From NCBI GenBank assembly GCA_009760885.1, contig CM019719.1, positions 32,180,084-32,244,083 of the forward strand: a stretch of 64,000 bases of DNA. The letters are read 5' to 3'. Of the stretch, positions 27,001 to 39,000 are shown piece after piece (the first letter of the stretch is position 1; every line of letters starts with the position of its first letter). Both the position numbers and the translations under genes were made by a program. A model generated the notes under the pieces. The model searched no databases and was not told the DNA's origin. It worked only from the letters and a program-made list of their open reading frames with translations. The stretch comes from Achatina immaculata. Taxonomy: Eukaryota > Mollusca > Gastropoda > Stylommatophora > Achatinidae.

Positions 27001-30000
27001 TTTACTAGTGTGACAGATAACCAACGTAAATATGGTGAGAGAAATCACGCCTATTTTTATTCCAAATATTCACTTCTATATCTGGTTCTACACCAACTGT
27101 TAAGCATTTCACAGTGAAAATTTTTTTAAAAAGCACCTTGAGCTCTTCCCATGGACCCTCGCTGAAGGTTCCGTGGACCCCTGGCACCAACTGGGAACCG
27201 CTGATTTAGAAGGTTATAAAAATGACAAACGCAGAAGGCCATAGGTCTGTGTAATGTGCAAGTAATATGATTCTAATTATGATGATGATTTACATTCACA
27301 TCTTTTTTTGTGTGTGTGCATGATAAAAAAGATAAAGGTGATACTGTTATGTCATGAAGGCAACTAGTGGATAGTGATAATGCTATTTTCCTTGACCTGT
27401 CAGGACATCAGAGGGTGATGTGGTCAGCATCACGCCCGGCCACCTTTCCTTCCCCAGCTCCAGAAGAATCTAGATGCTCATCTCTACAGCTGAGTGACTG
27501 GGTTGTTGTCGGACATATTCAAATCACCAATCTTCACCTGGAGAGACTAGCATTTGTGTGTGTGATTTATGGATAATTTCAGAAATACTTCTTCAAAGTT
27601 GAAAAATGGAAATCTGTGAGTTGCAGTGAGAAAAATAAAAAAAAAATATGCAACAGAGTGAAAAAAAAAACCCACCAAAATGAGAAAAATAACAAACAAA
27701 AACCCAAAGCAAATGAGAAAAGTAACAAAATTTATTCGATCCAAACAAGAAAAAAAAAAAAACAACTGAATGAGGAAAAAAAAAAAAGACACAACAGAAT
27801 GAGAAATGCAACAGAATTTCAACAACAAAGTGATAATAAACAAGTAGACAATGCAACAGAAATTTCAACAACAAACTGAGAATAAACAAGAAGACAAACC
27901 AAGCTGAGTGCAGGCATTCAACACGACAACAACACAGTATCAAAAACACTCACACTGCACATACCACTAGCTTCATGTATAGAACTCATTCCATCAATAT
28001 CAGATGAAGGAGATGCCATGGGGGCAGACTTTGTTGGTCTGGGCTGAGGGAAAACAGGGTGCTTTTTCACTGGCTGGGGTTCATCACCATCAGAATAACT
28101 TAACAAATCTGTCCGGGGAGACACGTCTTCTCCTTTGTATGAAAAAAAAAAAAAAAATGACCAAAAAAACCAAACATATATTCTGCAGTGTTTATATACA
28201 TCTTGACTGCACAAGTCCAACTAATTACCGCAACAAATAAAATGTTACACAAGTGTCGGCTCCACACTGGCTGCACAAGAAAAAACACTAAATCATAACA
28301 TAAGAGTCTGTGGTTAAACACAGTGGTTCCCAAAATGTGCTGTATAATACACACATGCTGTTGGTGACAGGAAGTTCCAGGGGTTGGGAGGGGGTGGTGG
28401 GGTGGAGAGAAAAAAACAGAAGCAGAATGACATATCAGAACAAACTGAGAGACAAAAGTTTTCAGAGATGCTAGGGAAATTTTTCGGGAGGCAAGGAGGC
28501 AGCAGCTCAAAAACGTTTGGTGACCACTGGCAAAACAAAAGAGTCTTATCGTTTTTAATATCACGACTGTATCAGCAATGTCTTTGAATTCAGTCATCTA
28601 ATTTGCTGTTCAGTTCATTAAGTATATTCACAATGTGTGAGTCTTTGTAATAATAATTTGTAAAAATACTTTTACTTATTCAATCAGAAATGTCTAATCT
28701 ATTAAATTTATTATGGGAACCGTTAAAAAAATCACACAGAGGAAACATCGTGCTTTCAACAAACAAAACTCAGTAAAACTTCAAATTCTATCAAACTGTG
28801 AAGCAAAAAAAAACAACACACTAAACACACTTTAAAGATAACAAATACATCTTGAAAACAAGCAGCAAAGGAGAAAGCTGATACAAAATTTAAAACTATT
28901 CTCCACTTTCAAAATAAAGGAAAAAAAAACAAACCTCCCTGATGCAGAAGGTGGAAAAAAAAAAAAATGAGTGAAATACTTTGAGGCAACAAAAATATAC
29001 TGACAGTTCCCATATGTGACAGAAATGGCGCTTTCAGAGAAGCTATATTTAATTAAAAAGAGGAGGGTTGGGCAAGTTTAAAAACAATAATGAAGTTCAA
29101 TCAGTCAGTCATTTGCATGTTCCTTGCAGAACTTTGCCTCCCTAACAGCTCTCCTGTAGGCCTCTCAGTTGTAAGATGCCCTGCTACTGATGCATCCATT
29201 TGCAGATCATCAACAATGTCTTGCAGTACCCTTCCAAGATGGTCTTCTCTAGATTATCATGACGTTTAATGTGTCAAAAATATTTAAGTTTTCTTTGTTT
29301 AATCCTTTTTACTAGCCAGCCTTCTTCAATATTAAGTTCTTGTAGTATGGATATATTAATGAAGTTACAGTTGTTAGTAACAATTTTTATTGTTGTCTGA
29401 CATATGAGAAACACTAGAGGTGCTTGGAGACCCATCTTAATCATTTGGAAATAAAGATCAATCAATCAATCAATCAATCTATCTATCCCAGAGAGAGAGA
29501 ACATGACAATAATGGAACTAGTGCCTTTCCATTATGACAAACCAAATAACGTCGGTAACATTACTTGTCACATCTGACTTATGCTGTAATGTATCACTAA
29601 AAAACAGTAAAATTATAAAGAGCTTTCTTTAAATGCTCATTAATTATCATCTTACGTCAAGGTGGAATCACAGGTATATTGTTTACAAAACAAAATATTA
29701 CCTGAATCATGGAGAATCATTGGTCCATATCTGGAAACAAAAAGAAAAAAAGAAAAGAAAAGCTAAATAAATGAGACCTGCGAATTAATATGGCATACTG
29801 CCACAAAATCAACTGCTTGATTTTTGAGATGTAATGATATCAGTAATTTTATACAAGCCAAAGACTGATCTACGTACTGTACTTCAAACAATGTGATGAA
29901 AGCTTCATTATAATGTGAGTGATCCTTGCACAGATATGTTTGTGTGGTCAACACAGAAGAAAGAATGAGCTAATGGTTCCAGATTGAAACATTCATGAAA

Positions 30001-33000
30001 CAAGGATGTATACTATCTCCTTTGCTTTTTTGGAACTGCCATAGACTTCATAACGAAAAAATGCTGCACAGGTAAAATGGGCAATGACTGGGTACATGGG
30101 ACTCGACTAGAAGATCTTGATTTTGCAGATGACATAACTCTTATCAGTGACAATGTGTATTTGATGCAGGAAAAAACAGATAACCCTGTCTTCGCTGGCT
30201 AGTAAAATATGACTTGAAATTAACAAGGAGAAAAACAAAAATAATGAAACCTTCTTAATCAAGAAGACAAATATACACAGAAGGAACAGCTATTGAAGAA
30301 GTACATCAATTTGCATACCTTGGCAGCTACATAGACCAGAATGGTGACACCAGAAAGGAAGTTAGAATTGCAAAAGTAATACTGACTTTCAAGAATACTG
30401 AGAACATATGGCGCTCAAAAGTTACATGCACAAAAACCAAACTAAGATTACTCAATTCAAATGTAACAGCCATCCTCATTTATGCATGCAAAAGCTGGGA
30501 AAACAACTAAAGAAATAGACAACAAATTAGTAACACATGATAAATAGAGTATAAGTATACAACTATACACAAAGCACTGTAGTAAAGCTATAAACTAGAA
30601 AAAAGTAGGAATAGCTTTATTATTTAACAAATACAAAGTTGTGACGTTTCGGCGTTTGCCTTCGTCAGACAATAACAAACAGGACGAAGAATAAGATAGA
30701 GGAGACAAAGTATGGGATTACATTAATCTAAGTTAATGAAATAACAAAAAAATGAAAAAATGAATGAAAAATAAAAAAATAAAACTTTAAAATTAAATGG
30801 CACTTAGCTTGAATAATCGAGACCACTGTGAGGTGTCCCTTTTTTCAGCGTCACCAATGATATTACATTGATATGTTTCATCAGTTTTATATCTATAACC
30901 ATTTCTATTTCATGCCCATTTCATATAATATGAACTATGTCTGATGGTAAAAGACTAAATGAATTAGCTTATGCATCTAAATAATCCCCAGTGAGATCCA
31001 TGTTTCATGTAGCTAGGCTTTACAGCACTATAAAAATCCAAAACTCTACTTACGCTGATGGAGTTGCTACCCTTTTTGTCAAAAATTCCCACATGTAGAT
31101 GGCCTCACCAGCGCTGATGAGGCCGAGACCATCAAGTGTGAAATGTATTCTGCTCACATTCTCACTGTGCCCAATAAACACCTGGATTGGAGATTACAAG
31201 ACTGAAGGTAGCATGAAGTTATATTTCTAAAAGTTGATCATGCTGAGTGTCACCAAGATGAAATTTCAGAAAGCTGTACACACTGAGTACTGCTAAACTG
31301 AAACTTCTTGGAAAGTTATGTATACTTAATGTTACTAAACCAAAATTTCACAGAAAGTTGCTCAAATGTTACTAAACTGAAACTGCATGGAACATGTAAA
31401 AAAACTGATATGCCAGAATTCCAACTTGAGGAGAAAAGATCACAAAGTTATAGAGATGACACCATCTTTATGGTAAGGAACCATGGCCAGTGAAGCAGGG
31501 CAGGAAGGAAACCAGGAAGCTATAAATACCTTCCAGCTGCTAGAGAAGAAGGGCAGGGCTGAGAGATAACGCTAAAACTTATGAATGAAAAACTGCAGCG
31601 AAATGAGTCAGGCTAAGACAAGAAAGTAGAGCATGAACACCAGAAAATAGGTGGAAATCTGAAGAAGTTTAAAGGAAGTTGAATTTATTGTTAATTCCAG
31701 CTGCGTAGAGACAGCCAGTCTGGGAAATAATGTGCTGTTCTAGAGTCTTCCAAGATCGTACATCAGAAGAACAGGAGTGGATTGCACTAAAAGAAATGCC
31801 CTGTTTTCCTAGGTGGTATCTTTGACAGAAGTGTTTTGCCACAGGTGTCCGTGCCTTCTTGGAAATGTTAAAATGTTGATGAAAATGAGCTCTTAAGCGC
31901 ACGTCAGTCTCCCTTATATACTTCATATCGCAACGTTTGCACATAATAGCATAAATAACATTGCATAACATGCAGGTGAAGCCCTCCTGAAGTGATAATG
32001 TGGACTTAGAGAAGGAGATCTGGTTAGCCTCAACAACAAACAGGCAAGTGTTACATCTACAGCAACTGCAACATCTGATACCATAAAAGGTTGTGTCCTC
32101 TGTTTTAAGGCAATTTCTAACTAATAGGTCCCTGAGGTTCTTGTTCCGTCTGTAGGCCACCAATGGGGGTTTCCAAAAGAGTTCATGTGTATCTAACTCG
32201 GTCTGGAGGAGATGGAGATAGCGAAACAGTATGTTCTTACCTGCCAAACTATGAAGGTGGTGCATGAGTACCAGTTTAACTCTGTCCGAGCTACAGGGTG
32301 GTTTAGGACTGAGGGCTTGTTGTCATGATATATGGGTGATTCGGTTCCAGTATGAAGTGAGAACATGTTCTGGATAACTGCGTTAGTGGAAGAAATCTAA
32401 CACTCTGTGAGCTTGACCTATCCTTGACCTCAGCTCACACATTCCTGCCTTACTTGAATGCCATTACATAGACAAAAAAAAAAACAAAACTTTGTATTGA
32501 ATTTATTGCCACTCTATCTCCATATGACTCTCATATCAGAGTGATGGCAAATCTATCTGAGCTGGCCAAGACCTTATCCTACCCCTTCAATGGTGCTCCC
32601 AATAACAAGCTCAGTTTGGCTAAACCTTATTCTACCCCTTCAGTGGTGCTCTCAATAACAAGCTAACATAGCAGGGCACACCATGGTTCTGACTGTGGAG
32701 GAGCCTACATAGCAGCAGCTTTTTAAGTCCACCCTAAGTCTTAAAGCAAGCCATCATAATCCATTTCCCAAACTAACACTGTGCTGCAGCATCTTCACTA
32801 CAATGGCAGCTAAGAACATCCTGCTGACAGTTCCAGTGATAACAGTTCCAGTGAGAAAAAAAACAACAATCACTCCAAAGTGCTGCCAGTGATGTTAATG
32901 CTTTCTGAGAACCTGCTTTCTTGAATACATTCCTAAAGTATTGACAGTCACTGCTACTCATTCATACATGATATAATTTTTATACTACAAGATCTTCACC

Positions 33001-36000
33001 AAGATATCAGCCACCAACTGGTTCAGGTGACAGTCATTTGGAGATACAGTGGCAATAAATTCAATGCAAAGTTTGTTTTTATTTTTGTCTATGTGATGGC
33101 ATTTTAGTATGGCAGGAATGTGCTGAGCTGAAATGAGGTCAAGAATAGATGAAATGAAGTCAAGAATAGATGAAATGAGGTCAAGAATAGATGAAATGAA
33201 GTCAAGAATAACAAGGGCAAACACAGTATATAGGACACTAAATTTGGCAAAGAAAAGCTGTAATATGAATGTCCTAAAAAGGTAGACTCCACTTCAACTA
33301 TATTAATGTCAATACATGAAATCATTCATAGAAGAACATACCTGAAAGTTAATGTCTAACTGTTGATTATAATCCCAGATTTTGATGGTCTTGTCCCCTC
33401 CTGTGGCCATGTACAGACCATTAGTTGACACACTGATGGCACTACAGCCTGAACGATGGATGTGGGAAGCCTGTGAAGAAGTACCATACAGAGTCAACTA
33501 TACCATTTTGAATGGACAACATTACAGATGTGGACTACTAGCATGCCATAACATATGTGGATTACCAGTTTCTTGTGTCAGTGCTAATATCTATGTGAAT
33601 TATTACTGCCAAGGTGGAATTCTGTGACCTCAAAGAGAAATAACAGAAGAGGATGACTAACAGAAGCATGAGTAAACACTTTTGGGGCACTGGGTGGGAC
33701 TACAATGGTCGAATGATGAACATGTATGACATTCTTACTTACATCCTTCCCATGCCGCTAAATATCACATAGGGCCCACATGGTACTTTGCCAAGATTTC
33801 CTGACTTCAGCGAGTTTTTCAATCTCATCAAGGGATGTTATGCCCACTGAATTGGCCTCTCTTAACAATGTCCTCTTTAGAGTTTCACGTGGTTGACCTC
33901 TTTTTCTTCAGCCTGTTGTGTTCCACTTGATAGCTTGTTTGGGGATTCTCTGATTGTTTCTTCTCATCACATGGCCGACATATATCCATCTTCTTTTTTC
34001 TAATCACCCATGAGACAGGTTGTTGTTTGCTCATCTGTCTTATCTCTGCATTGCTATTGAATTTGTTCCACTTTATAACAAGTATTTTCCTTAGGCATTT
34101 GTTTTCGAAAGAGTCTAATTTGTTGTCTATTTCTTTAGTTGTTTTCTAGCTTTCACATGCATAAATGAGGGTGGATATTACATTTGAATTGAATAATCTT
34201 AATTTGGTTTTTGTGCTTATAACTTTTGAATGCCATATGTTCTCAGGATTCTTGATGCTGCTTTTGCAATTGTAATTCTAATTTGTATGACATTACTTAA
34301 ACAAAGTACGCTATTTTTGTTTATGAGGCTTTTTTCTAGTCCTATTAACACAGAATGTGTGGTGTCGGTCACTATATACTGATGGAAATGCTGCAGACGT
34401 GATCATATCACCTACTGACTTAATGGAAAGACAATGGTGTCAACAAAATTTAAAATGCCATTTTTGTTTGGTTTAACCTGCTGGCATTGTCCTGCCAACC
34501 TGTCACATACCATCTGTCTGGCACCTGATCTCTACTCTTTGATCTATCCAGTTTGGAAGACGGACAATGACTTTGCTTGCATAAGCATTACTATTAGGTT
34601 TATAAAAATATAACAGCATTTTGATCAAGGCAAGAATATGCAAAATGTTACACCATAACAAATTCTCTCCAAAATTTAAACAAAGACCAGTTTCAGAATA
34701 TTCTGTGGTTCATTTTCACACAGTTAAAACATTTATGCTAACAATGAGGTGCTTTGTTTTATTGGAATGAGGACATATACACAATAAATACTAAAACTCT
34801 GAAACTGAGACGAAATAATTAGCTCTTCCTGTGCCTATCATCGTTACAGTGTTGGTTCCGGTTTTCCGATGGTATGTATCGTCGATATATCGATGTTTGG
34901 TTTATTTCATTACAAAAACCGGTGTAACATTTAGATTGTACATATTTCGTTCGCGTTTCCGGTGATACTTTTCAAAATGGTGAAAGAGTCCTTAGTTACA
35001 AGCAATGCTGAGCGAGAAAAAGGAAGAGAAACATAGAAAATTTTCAATTTTTGATGATGTAGATAGGGGTATGGACATGGCCTGTGACCACCCCACTGCT
35101 CTTGAATGTATCCCAAGTAGATCTAGACATATCAGATGATGGGAGAAGTAGTTAGAAGGTTATTCCAGACATTAATTTAGCGAGAATGCAACATAGAATC
35201 ACAATACAAGATCGACAAGTATATCTAGACATCTCAGATGGTAAGTAGTGTAGATCTAGACCTAGCCGATGGTGAGCTTGGCACAATCATTGTCTAAAAA
35301 CATCACATTACTTCTTTTTTTCCTAAAAAACTCTGCATTTATGAAATCTTCATACATTTAGTTATATTTTGAAACATAGTAAGTACACGGAAGTACATGT
35401 AAATACTGTTTTCCATTCCATTTTACAACTATGCCCCCTATACAGATCAAGACCTGCTTTTTTTGTGTGGCATGGATGGGAACGTCAGCATTTTTTTCTG
35501 TGGCACGGAAGAGTTAGAATTTTTTTGGGAGATATTTTTCTAGCAGCCAACATAGCCATTATAATATGATATTGCATCACTAACATCATTTCAATTTTGC
35601 AGTTTTTAAAATTTTGGCCAAGAATGGTAAAAAAAACATAAATATAAGTCAGAGATAATTAACAATGGAAAATTAATAAGAATAAGAAAGAGAAAGACCA
35701 AATGTAAAATATCTGAATGGACTGATTAATTGGCTTAGGAAAAAAAAGGCAATGAATCACATCAGAAGTACCATGAGTGCACAAAAATGAAGAAGCATGG
35801 TTGCCAACACTTACAGGCATGAACCCAATGAATGAATAAATAAAGATTCTAATTAAAATGAAAACTACTTCACCTCGTGCAGCAAACGTCCATTTTTTGC
35901 ATCATATCTGATAAGCCTGTTGTTGGTTGTTGTAACCAACAAATGATCAACTTTGGCTGGTGAGAAAGTTATTCTTTCTGCTGAATCTATGTTCGTTGTG

Positions 36001-39000
36001 TTGGCTGTTAAATCAGACACATCAATTCTCAAAAGCTGTGGAGGAAGTGAATATAAATCTTTTTTTCACCATTCCTACATTCCAGAACCTTTTAGAATTT
36101 TTATGAAAAGTTTCTTGGCTTAACTGGCAAGTTATAGCAAAATGAGCTAAGAATAAACAATTTTGGAAATACAAATATGGACAAGCAAAAACAAGCAGTG
36201 ATTTCTGATCATATAAAAAAAAACAAAAACAAAGGCAACTGAAAATGCTACCATTTTTCTTTTTTTTTTTTTTTCTGATCACATGACAATGCAGAATGTA
36301 AATTAATTTTGGTTGAAAATGAAAATCTTTATAAAAAATTAACATTCAGGTCAAGTCACTGTATAAGATGACTACATCCAGCATTTACGCTGCAATGGGA
36401 GAATGAGACTGATCTGCGGACATCTCTCTGACAGCAGTTTTTTAAATTTTTAACTTCTTTAAATCAGGTGCAGAAATTCAAATACCTTGGAGCAGTAATA
36501 ACTTCAGATGGGAAACGCACAACAGAAATTAGGAACAGAATAGGCCAAGCTAAGACTGCATTTCAGAGAATGAGAAACATATTAACCAACACATCCTTAT
36601 CAATGAATGTTAGAAAATGAGTCCTAAAATGCTATATTGAACCTATCTTGTTATATGGAAGTGAATCATGGACAATAGGCAAGTCTGCAGAAAAATCATT
36701 GGAAGCAGCAGAAATGTGGTTTATTAGAAGAATGTTGCGAATCCCTTGGACAGCAAAAATAACAAATGAAGAATGTAGGAGAAGAGCTGGAGAGACAAAA
36801 AAACCTTGTCAAAAAGATAAGAGAGAGACAATGTACTTTCATAGGACATGCAATGAGAAGAGGGGGCATTGAAAATATTATAACAATAGGAAAAATAGAA
36901 GGAAGAAGATCAAGAGGAAGACCAAGAGAAATGATACTGGACAGTCTGATGGGATGGTGTGAGAGGAGATTACCAACTGAGCTGATGGCCTGCATGAAGG
37001 ATAGTGTACTCTGGAGAAGCATAATAGCCAACGCCAGTCGGCACGGCACCTGATGATGATGATGAACTTCTTTAAAACAAATGTGTCACATATTTATAAA
37101 TGAAAATTTGTTAAATTAAATTTGTTGAAAGGTCTACTTGTTTAGTGGCTTTAGCAGTCACAAAATGTCATTAGGAACAAAAGTGGTACCTTTAGAGTTG
37201 TCTAAACTTTGCTATATTGAGAGATATTATGAACAGCTATCTTTGACTTCTAACGCAGATATGAAGAGTAAGAGGGAATCATTATTGAAATCTTTACCCA
37301 ACAGGTCGAGTTCTGTGATGCTCTTGATTTGTATAAGATAAGGGAAGTTACCTCCATTACATCAAAGAGACATCTAGGGGACAAGGTGTTATTGCCCATA
37401 CTTTCCTTGGCACACTAGGGACTGATCATGTCTCACCAACTTTACTTCACCAGCACCAAAAAAAGCCTGGTGTCTGCTTTTACAGCTGGGTGTCTGGGGT
37501 TTCTCAAGCTGGGCTTGAACAACAGACATTCACCATCAAAAGACCAGTGCACTAAGTCGCTGCCTTGGCACCATTTTTGGTGCAATATCTTTGCCTTTAG
37601 AGCATCGCTTATTTACTATCTCTTACTACCAGTAGTGGGTAATTTTTTTTATATACTTTTAGTGCATTTCAACAAGATATGACATTTCTTTCTTCTAACA
37701 ATGGTGTGTAAAGTCTGTATGTAATTCAATCCCTTGTATAAGCTGCATTCTTCAAACTCAGTGTAATGTATGTAGGTTTACCATCTAAAAAAATACATAT
37801 TATATGAAAGTTAAAAAAAAAAAACACTCTTGTAACATCTGACAAAACTCTCATTGTCTAAACAAACTTTCACTTCACACATACAAACTCTCACCTCATC
37901 CAAACACCTGGCATCTGCCACTGTCACGGTGAATTCTGTTGGACCAACGAAAGCTATTCTCCTCCCACAGGGACTCAATGACAAGGCCTGAGGTCCAAAC
38001 TGTTTGCCTCTGGCTACCAGACCAGCAAGTACTCTCACCATCTGTTAAAGTTTAGACAGCTTGCAGTGTCCAGCAAAGACTTTTTGTTTACAAGGTAGTT
38101 CTATTAATGTGTTGTAATTTGTTTTGTGACCCGACTATAATGAATGTGCAAGACTGCAAATATAATATCACATGTATTTCGTTATTTTATATAGTTCAGT
38201 GACTGGGGAAGAAGTGGGAGTAAAAGTTTTGTTATTTTAAATTTTACTCATGTTCGTTATATTTTTGTTACTAGTCAGAAGTCAATCTCAAATTAGCGGA
38301 CATGATTTTCTCTGGCACCAAACATCGTGGCTGCCGTAGATGAAATACTTGTCTGGTTGATGTTGAGATGAAGTAGGTTTATTTTCCAAACTCCATGTTA
38401 TCAATACATGAGAGCTTTACTTGCATTTCTCTCAATTTCGTTTATGCTTTTATGTGCAAGCACTGTGATATGAAATATAAAGGAGAGACTAAGCTTAAGA
38501 GATCCGTTTTGCCAACATCTGAATGATGTATCCAAGAAGACACTGACAATGGCCGGCAAGCACGTCTGTCAAGGAAACCACCAAGGAAAATGGGACAATT
38601 CTGTCACTGCAATCCACTCTTGTTCTTCTGATGAACAATCTCAGAAAGCTATGAAACAGCACCTTATTTTCCAGGCTGGCTGTCTCTACCCAGCCCTCTC
38701 TGAACTGCTTTACATTTCTATCTATTTATTAACTCTTTCTGTTTCTGGTTTTGATGTCCAGCTTTCTCATCTTAGCCCCACTCACTTGTCTGCATTTTCT
38801 CATTCTAGTCAAAGGCAAGTTAAAGTTAATTTTCCAGCCCTTTCTTTAGTTGAGCACTAAATAAATAGCTTCCTTGTCAAGGCATCATAAGCAAGCAGTT
38901 CTGCCTGTTCAGTGATCTCTATTCATTCTGAATCTTCCTTCACCAACCCCTGCCCATATTGTTTCCCTACTTTTTATTTTCATAGTTATCTAACAAGAGT

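Noticed and set aside
27547..27949. Phe-rich minus ORFs of 98 and 118 codons suggesting membrane proteins
   Set aside because: They are poly-A-rich low-complexity DNA read on the opposite strand.
31669..32265. 198-codon ORF as a host GIY-YIG endonuclease gene
   Set aside because: It is the C-terminal part of a Penelope-like element with a mutated catalytic loop and a degraded upstream region.
37340..37580. tRNA gene
   Set aside because: A- and B-box-like sequences belong to a SINE; no complete cloverleaf can be drawn.
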